In this document: piece by piece, positions 1-11,349 of the stretch
Position numbering within the stretch: the first letter of the stretch is position 1
How the letters are laid out: every line of letters begins with the position of its first letter
Source of the DNA: Clonostachys chloroleuca
Taxonomy: Eukaryota > Ascomycota > Sordariomycetes > Hypocreales > Bionectriaceae
Assembly: GCA_037952775.1 (NCBI GenBank)
Contig: JBANAY010000003.1
Location: 14,570,001 to 14,634,000, forward strand
DNA length: 64,000 nucleotides
Direction: 5' to 3'
Translations under genes and position numbers: made by a program
The notes under the pieces: model-generated
Seen by the model: only the letters and a program-made list of their open reading frames with translations
The model's database searches: none
Told to the model about the DNA's origin: nothing

Positions 1-240
1 ATGAAAGGGAAGGTGCCCTCTATAAAGAAAATTCTTATTGGTTTTCTATTATTGGGGACAACAAACCCGCCTACTGCTTTGAATCCTTCGTAATATAGAT
101 CTATAGTTTATATAAATTAATATACCTTATAACCTTTTTACTACTTCTAAGTTACTGTAAGACTTTTATCCTGCAGCTTCTGCTATATACTTTATCCCTC
201 TAGTTATTTGTTCAGTTATATATTTAATTAAATACCCCTC
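1..240. other. degraded left edge before the ABC transporter relic
   Basis: AT-rich sequence directly upstream of the recognisable PDR transporter relic. The end of the first nucleotide-binding domain should lie here if the gene were complete, but I find no frame that matches it convincingly. Either this part is mutated beyond recognition or foreign AT-rich DNA replaced it. The gene may continue left of the window. Confidence 0.4.
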
Positions 241-3200
241 GTCTGACTACCCCGGATTTTCTCACTTTAATGACTTCCCCCAACGAGCGTATTGTTCGTA
301 CTGGTTTCTAGAGATAGGTACCTCGTACCCCTGATGAATTTGCCGCTGCATAGAAGAATAGTCCCCAGTTCATTGCACTAGATGCCGAAATCGAGCAGTA
401 TAAAGTCGACCATCCTCCCGGTGGTGTTGATACCCTTGTTTTTCGCGTATCCAAAGAGGCTCAACAGGCCAGAGGCCAGTGCAGAAAGTCGCCCTATAAT
501 TAAATTGTGTCCCTGGTGCAGTTTGAAGCGTCTGAAAGGTAACCCAAGCTTAGCAATTGGTGCCCTTGTTGGGAATCTGATCCTGTCCCTTATTGTGGGC
601 AGTTTATTTTACAATCTCAACTAAATCATATCCAGCTTTTTCTAACGCGGTTTGCTTATTTTCTTTGCTTGTCTACTGAATGCGCTATCTAGTATGCTCG
701 AGGTTTGCAGATACCACTAATGAAGTAACTGAGAACCAGATCTAATATTCGTCAGATCTTGACTCGTTTTGTACAACACCCTATCATCGAAAAGTATATT
801 CGATATGCTTTCTATCATCCTTCAGCAGAAGTAGTGGCCTCTTTTATTTGTGATTTACCGAGCAAAATAATCAGCTCGATTGCTTTAAATCTCACGCTTT
901 ACTTCATGACCAACCTGAGACGAGAGCCAGGTGCTTTCTTCTTTTTCTAGCTCATCTCATTTGCCAACGTCTTGGTCATATCCATGATCTTTCGAACAAT
1001 CGGTTCCGTAGCTCGCTCACTCTTTCAAGCGCTCGTCCCGGCTGGCATCCTAATACTTACTCTCACCATATTCACCTGTTTTGTCTTCCAATACATTATA
1101 TGCTCAAGTGGTGCTATGGATAAACTACATTGATCCGCTGGTATATGTATTTGAGTTACTTATAGTTAATGAGTTTCGTAATAAAAAGTTCGAATACAAT
1201 ATATTCGTTCCGAATTGCAATTTATCTTAATATTCGAATGTGGACTATAGAAGCTAAATGTATAACTCGGTCGGTATGAATTCAGGTCAGGATTTTGTCC
1301 TTAATAATAACTATATTGACTCTACATTTGGGTATGAATGGGACAACCGCTGGAGAAACTTTGGTATTTTGATTCTGTTTGTATCAATTCTCGGTTGCGT
1401 TTATCTGGCGTGTGCCGAGCTGATTTGTGAAAAGAAATCAAAAGGAGAAGTGTTGGTCTATCCACGTGGCCAGAAGCCTGCATCAGCCAGGGTTGGGAAC
1501 TGGGGCTATGCAGACCTGGAGGCCTTTGAGCAGAATAGAGTGGGAAGTGCGGGTGTCAAGAGAACCCATAACTTCAACCAGGGCAGCAAGCTCTAACAAC
1601 AAACATCCATCTTCCATTGGCAGAACGTTTGTTACGATATCAAGATCAAGAAGGACATATGTCGTATTCTGGACCATATTGATAGCTGGGTTAAACCTGG
1701 AACATTGACAGCCTTGATGGGTGTTTCTGATGCTGGGAAGACTACGTTGTTGGACTATTTAGGTGATCGACTCTCGGTAGGTGTGATTACTGGCGAGATA
1801 CTGATCAACGGTATACCCCGAGATATATTATTCCAGGGGAAAACAGGTTATATAAAGTAACAAGACATTCATCTACACACCTCGACTGTTAGAGAGGTAT
1901 TGCAATTCAGCGCTATTCTTCGGCAGCTTGCGCACATATCCCGAGAAGAAAAGCTTGCTTATGTGGAAGAGATTATCAGCATCCTGAACATGGGTGAATA
2001 TGCTGATGCCGTCGTCGGTGCACCAGGCGAAGGCCTCAATATTAAACAGAGGAAGCGCCTTACAATTACTATTGAGCTGGTAGCCAAGCCCCCTTTGTTA
2101 CTTTTTTTCGATGAGCCTACTTCTGGTCTTGATTCGCAAACGTCTTGGGCTATTTTGGATCTACTCCGAAAGTTGACCAATATAGGCCAGGCGGTTCTCT
2201 GCACAATTTATCAACCATCTTATATCCTTTTTCAACAGTTTGACCGTTTACTGTTAATATCCCCTGGAGGTAAAACTGTATACTTCGGCGATATTGGAGA
2301 GAAATGTGGCATTCTGACTCACTACTTTGAGAGCAATGGTGTACATCACTGCCCTCCGAATGCTAACCCTGCCGAGTGGATGCTGGACGTAATAGGTAAC
2401 GCGCCCGGAGCAAAATCAGCAATCGACTGGTATAAAAAATGGCGAGAAAGCCCTCAGTACATCAAAGTGCAGGCTGAGCTGGCGGGAATGAAAATAGAGA
2501 AGTCGAGTTATGGTTTGAGTCCCTGCAAAGAGGATCCGGGTAGCTACCAAGAATTTGCTGCTCCATTCATCGTCTAACTCCGCGAGAACCTCAAGCGCGT
2601 CTTCCAGCAGTACTAGCGTACACCGATATATATCTACTCCAAGATGGCTCTTTGCACGATTATTTCTCTCTTTATTGGCTTTATTTTCTTCCGAGCCCCT
2701 ACTAATATCCAAGGCCTTCAGAGTCAGATGTTTTCTATATTCTGTTTGATGACCATTTTTAGGCAGGTCGTTCAGCAGGTTATTCCACAATTCGTTATCC
2801 AACGAACTATTTACGAAGCACGTGAGAGACTATTGAAAGTCTACACCTGGAAAGTCTTTATACTCTCGCAGATTGTGGTTGAAATGCCCTGGAATAGCTT
2901 GATGGCTGTCCTCATGTTCTTTTCCTGGTACTATCCAGTAGGACTTTATCGCAATGCCGAGGAAACTGGAAAAGTCACTGAGCGAGGGGTACTGGTGTTC
3001 CTATTTCTTTGGTTATTCATGGTGTATACTGGTACCTTTGCGATCCTTGTGGTATCTGGTTTCGATTTACCTGAAGCTGGTGGAAATCTAGGAGACCTGA
3101 TGTCCACACTGTCTTTGAAATTATGTGGTATCCTCTCTGCATCCGAGGCTCTTCCTCGTTTCTGGATTTTCATATATCGCGTTTCACCAATGACCTACCT

Positions 3201-3555
3201 GGTAGATGGCCTACTATCTTCGGTTTTGGCAAACACCGGTATAACGTACGCCGATAACGAATTCCTTACTTTCGACCCAGCGTTCAACTCTAACTGCTTT
3301 GAGTACATGAAAATTCATATAGACAAGCACGGAGGTTACCTTCTGGATGATAACCCAACATCGAATTGCCAATTTTGTCCTATTTCAGAAACTAACCAGT
3401 ACCTTAAAACCGTGGGTTCAAACTATACAGATCGCTGGAGAAACTTTGGCCTCATATAGGTTTACATTATCTGTAACATTGGAGCGTCTCTTTTAAGTTA
3501 CTGGTTATATTGGGTACCAAAGAAGAGTGCTGGAGAGGGGAAGAAGGATAAATAG
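241..3555 (+). pseudogene. PDR-type ABC transporter (ABCG full-size) pseudogene, C-terminal two thirds
   Basis: PDR transporters are plasma-membrane drug/lipid efflux pumps with (NBD-TMD)x2 order. The relic starts at the segment after NBD1 (TPDFLTLMTSPNERIV), runs through TMD1 ([20 protein letters not shown], then [13 protein letters not shown], about 759-950), the large loop, and NBD2 with Walker [12 protein letters not shown] (about 1719-1750; the usual third Gly is Asp), signature [11 protein letters not shown] and Walker B/D-loop [13 protein letters not shown] (about 2030-2150). TMD2 follows (2644-3459) and the C-terminus ends at the TAG at 3553-3555. In-frame stops sit where the family has Gln or Trp (for example at 1858, 2575, 2614 and 3457), matching CAA/CAG to TAA/TAG and TGG to TAG. 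There are also frame breaks between about 480 and 760. The break pattern points to RIP of a once functional gene. Family identity is very secure; it cannot be functional. Confidence 0.93.
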
Positions 3556-5496
3556 ATAACACCGGGGTTTTTATAGCTAGATAGGTACTGTGGTAAAATA
3601 ATTATAGATAGCTCTCTGATTTTAGTTAGTTGATATATTATAGATTATTATTATATTACAATAGTAAACTTTACTTTGTACACATCACTTTCCCTAGATT
3701 GTTCCCAACGGTCTGGTTGTAGAAGCAGCCGCCTACGGATTAGAGAATCTCTGGCACAGCAATCGCTATCCTTCTGGTCTTAGTATAAGCACCTTATATA
3801 TTAATTATAGTAGGTAGCCAATAGTCCAGTACGCTAATATAGACCTTATCTGAAATACTTTCTTCGGGGAGTATTAATTAGTGTGCTCCTACCAATTGAT
3901 CTGGTAGGGGAAACATGATGCCAAACAGCTGACAAAAGCTCCATACAAGACATAGTGTCGTAATGCTATCTCACCCATCCCGCGAAAGCTCACTCTGATT
4001 CTGTATTTAGAGCACATAAAAAAGTCACAGATGCTTTGTTATTAATATGCTTTTAAAAGCGTTCGTCTGTATTTTATGCCGGTTTGTTTGCTATAATCCA
4101 CGCTGACGCAAGTGATCTATATGGTGGGAGGTCAAGACGTCTGTAGCGAGCTGGTCACTACTAGGCTACAGGGTAGCTTAATAGAGTGGGTCCTGGTTGT
4201 TATATCGCTGTACAGGGAGATTGTTATGACGAAGAAGTCGTCACTATAATAGTCAATTGGTAACAGAGTTGGATCAATATAGGTAAGAGACTGTAGTGTT
4301 ATAGATAGCTAGTGGGTGTATCTAAGATAAATGAGTGTGTATATATAGTAGAGCAATATGTTCGTTCTATAACATATTATTTATATCATCCCTCGTTGGT
4401 CTGCGCAGTATGTTCTATACTGGATATATGCGGCGATGCTCTGGCTGATATATGGTATACCAGCTATATCCTTCGGTTAACCCTTGTTCCGTTCCGAGTA
4501 AATCAACTTGGTGTGGTCGGTCATGGGCCGGCTGGCCCTGGTCGTAACACACGTAATACTGAACAGCTGTGTCTCCGCCTTATCCCAATCACTCTGTTTC
4601 TGTTCGTCTCTGAATATTCTCAAGGCTCAGTACATGACCTTATAAATGTCGGGGGGGGGGGGGGGGGGGGGGAATAACTCCCGTCTGAGAGTTCACCAGT
4701 GCTGGCCTGCGCTAGGTTCCACAGTTTTGAGAATCCTCAAACTTGTCTGATGCTATCAGTGCGGGATACACGCCATGCTGTCGAGTTGAGGCTTGGAGCC
4801 CTTCCATACTTGTTAAGTGTAAACATTTAAAGTCACTACGATACATAGGTACATGATTTCGCATTCATAAGGCAATTCATTATTGTCAAATATAGAGGCT
4901 TACGGCTCACAAATATAACTCCGGCCAAGAGCGCGCTATACTGGCTAATAACTAAATCCATATATTTACCGCGCTTTCGGACTTTTTAGGCGTACTGTTG
5001 GATGTGCGTACCTGAGCAAAATTTGTCAGCAGAGTAGTTTTATACTAAAGGTCGTAAAGCTTGACCAATCAGATAGGTTGTGCTCGTAGGCAAGGCTAGA
5101 TAACCTATAATATTATCTCCTGGAGGTATCGGACATCGGAAGCCGGAAGCTACAGGTTGTACCTTACAGGGTATGATTGGTCAGAAATCCGAGCAATAAC
5201 AGGTATATTCTTTTGTATGCTAGTTTCGCCTATAATAGAAGTCCCAACAAACTATATTATTACAAAGAGGAACTTTGTATAAAATCTAACTAAGGAGAAG
5301 ATGAGTAGAAGTATAAAAGGAATATCTTTTCATATATATTATAATTTAGGGCTACCTAGTATATAATATACTTAAGTGTACTAAGCTTACAGCCACATAT
5401 ATACCCCGGCTACCCTCCCCATCATGCGGTAAGGATATCGCGTTGGCCACACCAACCCCTGGGGACACATTGGTGAGGATGAACAAAGTGTTCAGG
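3556..5496. other. gene-free spacer with a 22-G run and a short transposon-like match
   Basis: I see no gene here. It holds a pure run of 22 G at 4651-4672. A weak PDR-like peptide (YYLYHPSLVCAVCS, about 4363-4405) may be a remnant of a second transporter domain. About 60 bp near 5120-5190 match, in inverted orientation, sequence downstream of the piggyBac-like gene near 30750-30812. The rest is AT-rich and unassigned. Confidence 0.5.
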
Positions 5497-6020
5497 TTAG
5501 GGTGGTGCGTATATATAAATAAGCTTCAGATCAGAAACAACATTTTCGAGGCAGGTTTCAGATATAATCAGATTCTTCATGAGTGAAGCCATCATCACTT
5601 GTTTCCCCTTAATATCATCGCCGAGAATCAGAAACAGCTCGTTAAAGAAATCGTCCCAGTCCTTGCTCGCAACATAGAGTCCATCGTAAGTGTAATCAAA
5701 ATCGCGTAACAAGGTAAGCTTCTGTTGGTCCGGGAGGAAAGCAAGTCGCAAACCGTGCTTTTCCGCCCAAGTCAATACAATATATCGAGCTTCCTTGTTC
5801 ACAACCAGAAGAGGGACCTCGACCCGTGTTGGCCGAACTAGTCCACTCTCATGGCTAACGCAAATTTCAGCACCACCTATGTCAACGAGGGGTCAACACA
5901 GTGCCAACACCCTCGATGATCGAAATACAGAGTTGGCCGGAGCGTGGGCAATGCCTCACTCCATATCCGTTCACGGATTTCGGGAGGAAGATCCGGGAAA
6001 AGGTAGAATAATTCCAATAT
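5497..6020 (-). pseudogene. 2EXR-domain (F-box-like) protein, frame-broken
   Basis: On the minus strand the sequence begins LELFYLFPDLPPEIRERIWS (about 6018-5960), the classic start of the fungal 2EXR domain, and continues LPTLRPTLYFDHRGCWHC. Near 5870-5890 the frame changes and the match resumes as RPTRVEVPLLVVNKEARYI, the second conserved 2EXR block (VNxEAR), and runs to a stop at 5497. No ATG precedes the first block in frame, only a stop, so the start is missing or lies in another exon. A single-base indel is the simplest reading, but an unrecognised intron or a sequencing error is possible. The function of 2EXR proteins is not established; many fungi have large families. A second, intact member lies at 20501-21166. 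Confidence 0.7.
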
Positions 6021-7660
6021 TATTGGTGTTCGGTGAAAGATATTGCCGTAGTTGTCCTTGTTTTATTGATGCCTTCTGTTTTGTATTAGGATAAGAAAGG
6101 GAAGAAGAAGGAGAAGAAATCGCGGGGGGGGGGGATGTTGGTTTTGTCTTCAGGCAGATACTCATATTGGAGTATTGCTGACATTGCGTGAGACAGCAAA
6201 CAAGAGATAGTAGGGACCCGCCAATGCAGTACATGGCGCGAAACCAGGATAAGAAGTATATTCCGACACATTAACTATGGCATTCAACAAACGGGATTGG
6301 AGCAGGGAAGCTTTGCGTGTTCTGTGCCACATCGCACTCAATTTGATATCGCATGAGTAGATGTAAGACTTTTATGAACAAAAAAGATGAGAAGAAGAAC
6401 AAAGACCTGCCAATAAAGGACTGCTTTTTATCACCAGAGCATAAGAATGCTGAGAGAGGTAACTTCAAGGATGTGTAGTCGCAGCGGCCCTCACCCAGTC
6501 ACCACTATCTCCTGGAGAAGCCAGGCGATTCAACAATGTGCTAGCTCAGAATACAAGCTGCTGTGGCCGAGCCGCCTGAGCTGTTGCTGTTCAGGGTCCT
6601 GAGAGAAGAGTGTCCGGGAAGGCTGATGGATGGGACTGCAACGCTGACTCGTTTTAACATCACGTTTCGCAATCAGGGGATTGAAAACGTTGTTCTTCCT
6701 CCTCAACGACAAACAATCCGTCATCTTGCGTAGATGGGTACCGCTGTCTCACACTTTGGCTCGCTTTGCGATTTTTCGGAGATGAATCACAGACCTTGCC
6801 TCAGCCTCAGGTGCCCCTGGTTTTTTGGCTTCCTAAATCTCTTCTATCTTCAGGTCAAGTAGTACTTCTTCATCTTCTTACTTATTCGAAGAAACCCAAG
6901 TTGGGGCAGCCCAAGTAAGTAATGCACATAAGAACATACTTGCTTATTCGAGGAGGTCCTAGGTCTTACAGGAAGTAGGAAGTAAACATTGATTGTAGGA
7001 GTGGATGTGGACAGCCCTCTCCACCACTGAATCCGTCTGTGATTTTGCTGATTTCTGGGAGCATGGTTAGTCAAGAGGTTAGCATTCACGAATCTCACTC
7101 TCTGGCCAGAAGGCCTTGGGCAGTTGGGATTGTCTAGTCCAGTCATTATCTGGAGACTTTAAGTTTCACTTGACTGTATTGACTTGTCTCCAGGTACTTG
7201 CTTTCCCGAAAAGTGGAAGGGATGATAATCCTGTTGGAGAAGGCTTGGCAACATGAGGCACAGCGCAGGTCTACTGATGAATATCAATCAATCCTTGTAT
7301 ATGCGTGGCCTTCCCGAGCAGCAATATCACTCACTGCGCCGTCCTCGCGCCCTCAAAAGACCGTAGAGCATCGTCCCCGCCAGCCCAAACGGGCATCCTG
7401 TCGATAGTTGAAGGAGTGACTAGAAGAGGGAGAAGGGAGAAAGGAGTTTTCAATACTAGAGCGAAGTGTTCATAGTGCTTACTTAGATCAGTGAAGTCAT
7501 TAGGGGTAGCTGGTGTTGGGTATTATTACTTATGTACCTTCTCGATGGTGGCTCACCCTACACTGTCTCGTGGATGCATGTATATATGATTAATACATCG
7601 ACATCAGCAACCTCGATTGAAAAGAGCCAACCCAACTTAGTTCACCCCTACGTGATTATT
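6021..7660. other. spacer, nothing identified
   Basis: Mixed composition with several short open frames on both strands, none with a recognisable domain or intron structure. It contains an 11-G run at 6124-6134. Two similar CTTATTCGA(A/G)GA-type stretches occur near 6880 and 6944, but they do not form a clear repeat. Confidence 0.45.
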
Positions 7661-9857
7661 GGATGCCAGAAAACGCCTGCTATTTATTTAAGGGCGGCGT
7701 GACTCCAAACCTCTTACATGAGGAGAGTAACAGCTCTTTCTACTTCTCAGCCAGCCAGCGGTTTATCTTATCGTTACTATCTTATAAGTTTTGCTATGTG
7801 TCGCTATTACAAATATGGGTCGGTTGTTGCGGGATACCAGATCAGTGAAAAGTGGTATGAACCAGAATCCTCTTATGACTGTCCTATTGCTGTGCAGGCA
7901 AATCGACGCCACCGACGAACTGGCTCCCTCTTGTGTTGCGAGGACAGGCCTACTACTAGCATTACGAGGACGGCAGATCCATGTCAGAAAGATAAATGCC
8001 AGGTTCAGTACCTCATTCTACCATACGGCTGGTATTATCATCATTGCGGATACCAGAACCAGCCACCCGAAAAACAGTATCGAAATCGCCAGGTTCAGTT
8101 CATCGAAGCGCAAAGGGATTACAAGTATTAGCACTACTGGATGATTCAGAGATTAAAATAAAATATACTTCACCACTATCTTTCTGCCTAAACAGTAGGG
8201 GTCAGAAAGTCCTGATCTAACGCGATATTTCCACCGGTCCAGATACCTTCCAGATAAGGCGTGGTCATGGCTCATTCACCTAGACATATAATCATTTTGA
8301 ACACTCAGATGTTGAAACGGTTTGCGTATTTTAATTAGTATCAAATAAGAAAATTACTGCACAATACTACACGCAATTCAATTTGTTAGAACGTGACTTC
8401 TCTTCTAACCTCACCAGTGAGGGGCGTGCCAGGTTACTTCAGACTCCAACTTCCGGAGGCTCTTCTTACGAGGCCTCCTCATTCATAGAACCCCTCAGCT
8501 ACCTTTTAATATGCTTCTCTTTTCCCCTTGAGGGGTGATCACATTCAATTTAGTTATGTAGACAATTCAGCTCGGATAACCGCTCGGTTAGTCTGGCTTA
8601 GTTGATCAAAGGAAGCGGCTCCCTCCCGATTAATATCCCAACTGTCATTATTCACCACAATCTACCTCTCTATATCAACTGCTGTAATAGGGGATATCGT
8701 TATTTCTCTATTAACACCGTTATATAATGATGCAGGCCATCAGTTAACTTTCTCTCTCGTCTAATTGATATATGCAGAAAGTCTTTATTATTCAACACAA
8801 TACTCTGTGGGATTTGAGGAGGATATCTATCTTACGAAACCACAGGATAATAATTCAATTATAAAATTTACTAATAATTGTTCTTTGAATATCCAAATCG
8901 TTGGCCTAGTGGCCTCATCCTCTAGGCCAAAATGTGTGACAGAATGTATCCAAATAAAGAGGAAGTCTGAACTCTGCTACATGTGGTTGATTATAGAGAC
9001 ATAAGTTCATACATCAGACGAGACGAGTCTTCACCAAATGCATCACTACAGAACAACAGCTTTCTACTAGGTTAATAGATATAGCGGAAGCTCCGCCCTC
9101 TTTTGAATTAGCTGCAAATGCTGAGATGGAATTGTTCAAAGGCAACAGGGATGCTGAGATTGAACAGATCCAAAACCAGCGTCTTTCGGATGGGCCAATG
9201 CCAGGCCAATGGCCTTGATCCGGCCACCAATCGCCATTGCGCTGTGAATTCGGCGCAGGCGTATATGTCCAGCAGTCGATGGCGCGTCGCGGGTGATGTG
9301 CCAGCACGAGCGAGTCGTGGGATTGACGGGGAGGAGAACATGACGAATTGACAAAGTGGGGTGGCACCTTGATGGATAAATCACAATCACAGCTTTCGGG
9401 CCACGCGGCCGAGTTCGGGTCAGAGTTCGGATCCGACATAACTGCCTTCAGTACTTAGCAGTGATCCATCCCCTTTGATGAGCTCTACAATGCATCGTCA
9501 CTTATCCATCTTGTCATCTACGGAGCCAGTCGATGGCAATCATAACGGAGCAAGTTCTCGCCACTGGTCACAGACTTGGAAACAAAGGTCATAGCCACGT
9601 CATAGGCACACCAGTCGGGAACCTCCTCCGACGCCATGTTTGGGGTGAACATGTCACTTTCAAGTATGCAATACCCTTGAAATCATTGCCCATCGCCATC
9701 ACCTGCATCGTCCCGATTCAGAAAGTACCTGAACAATCGTCTCATCTAGCTGTGTGGCAGCACGAATCATGTAAATGGCTGAATTCATCGCTCGAGCTCA
9801 AAGTTGGGTATATATACAAAGAAAAATCAAAGCAACGTCAAATGGATGCAGAGAACG
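7661..9857. other. spacer with unassigned open frames
   Basis: Overlapping open frames of 117-137 codons lie at 7718-8144, and a hydrophilic stretch at about 9066-9225 (containing EMELFKGNRDAEIEQIQNQR) looks coding-like, but I recognise no family. The rest, including 8220-8760, shows nothing. These could be eroded exons. No start, splice or domain evidence ties them together. Confidence 0.35.
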
Positions 9858-11349
9858 TCAAGACTTTTGTGATATCCCGTCGCTCCCAAACGACACCGGA
9901 CGCTTCACCTCGTGCACCTCGAGCACGACGTTACTCCGCACGCGTAAGTCGTCCTCGTCGTGCGCGTCTAACCACTCGCAGCCAGACCCGTGCCTCACTG
10001 CCGCTGCCATTGTCGTCGTCGTCATGTGCACGGGCTCTGGCGCTTTTAGATCCAGGCACGCGGCGGCGGGATCCCCTAGGATGCCCTTTTCCTCGTCGGC
10101 GATGAAGCTCGCGCCCCCGCGCCTGCTCTTGTTTGTCCTGGTCCGCCTCTTGCTCAGGGCCGCCATCTCGACGCCGTCGGTGCGTGTATATGTGCGGTGG
10201 GCGTGGCTGGTGGCGTTGGTCGTGTAGGTGTACGAGTACGAGCTGAGGACGCGGGAGCCAATAACGAAGCGGAAGATGGGACGGAGGAGGGGGAAACAGG
10301 CTATGTCTGTCAGCTGGGGGTGTTCCAAGTCTTTTGAGGTTGTATTGTACATGTGTGTGTGTCAGAGGGAGAGAGGGAGGTGAGTTCGAATCAGACGTAC
10401 AGGAGACGATGGCAATGTTGACCTCGACACCGCCCCATGTCTCGTTGAGGGCGTAATCGTACGGCATCTGCGAAGTATTGGCATCGGCCGTGATGGACAG
10501 GATGAGGCAGTTGACGGATGCCACGCACACACTTGTATCCCGTCAGCAAGGATCGACTATTGTGGAGGGAAGGGGGAAAACATGCACTTACACGATGCCG
10601 AGCAGAAAGAGCGCAGCAACGGCAAACTTTTGGGCGAGGCGCAGGCGCAGCTTGAACACCTCGGCGACGGGCAGGGAGAGGATGATGACGTCGATGAGGA
10701 AATGGGGCAGGATGGTGCCAAAGAAAAAGGCCGAGTCCTTGATGTTGCAGCTGCCGCCGAGCGAGTCATCCCAGTAGGCGGGCACGGGCGCGCAGCGAAA
10801 GACGGTCATGAAGATGCGCATGACGAGCCAGGCGATGGAGACGACGAAGAGGACCATGATGGGGATACGGATGGACGAGTACTGGAACAGGCGCCAGTAG
10901 AGGGACAGGATGGCCAGCTTGGATGCGCCGAGGGAGCACGTGTAGCTGACGGAGATGAAGAAGCCGAGCTTGCGCGAGTGGTAGAGGATCTCGTCGTGGA
11001 GGGCGAGGTCGATGTCGTCGGGGATTATTTGGCCGAGGGACCACGTCGCGCACCCTGCGATGGTCAATTAGGGGGGACAGAATCAACGGAGACAAGTCTC
11101 TCTTACAATAAATGCAGAGGGCGTTGTGGGCACACGCAAAGGCCTGGAGCATGTTCTGTCAGTCAGGACATATGCTTTGCTGTGAAGATCTGGTCGTCGA
11201 CTCACAAAGGCACACAGGCAAAAGTAGTCCTCATACCACCATCGAATCTTGGTCATCCGGCGAGCGATGACACGGCCGATTATGGCGAGGACAGACAGCG
11301 TCCAGACGATGCCGAAGCCAACAAAGACGTTGGTCTGGAGTCCTGCCAT
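9858..11349 (-). CDS. fungal rhodopsin-domain seven-TM protein (Pth11/SAT4-like), five exons
   Basis: Proposed model: complement of exons 11349-11206, 11155-11107, 11054-10592, 10531-10401 and 10300-9858, giving 409 codons in one frame. All four introns (50, 52, 60 and 100 nt) are GT-AG, and splicing restores the family sequence across each junction, for example CIYW|CATWSLG and IVSSCFPLLRPIFRFVIG. The start is the ATG before AGLQTNVFVGFGIVW, just ahead of TM1. Seven hydrophobic segments, the TM1-TM2 loop motif WWYEDYF, LGASKLAILSLYWRLF and the extracellular Cys-containing FRCAPVPAYW...CNI segment are typical of the fungal rhodopsin domain (PF20684). The hydrophilic C-terminal tail is about 130 residues and Arg/Lys-rich at first. 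Members are putative plasma-membrane receptors; Pth11 acts in surface and nutrient sensing. The ligand here is unknown. Composition is GC-rich with no sign of RIP. This is the best intact gene in the window. Confidence 0.9.

Noticed and set aside
4312..4677. 121-codon open frame ending in poly-Gly
   Set aside because: The Gly run is only the 22-G tract and the rest has no domain. A weak PDR-like peptide inside is too short to call.
9533..10227. Plus-strand open frames of 150-190 codons with Arg/Ser-rich ends
   Set aside because: Antisense of the last rhodopsin exon plus downstream sequence, with no start context or domain.
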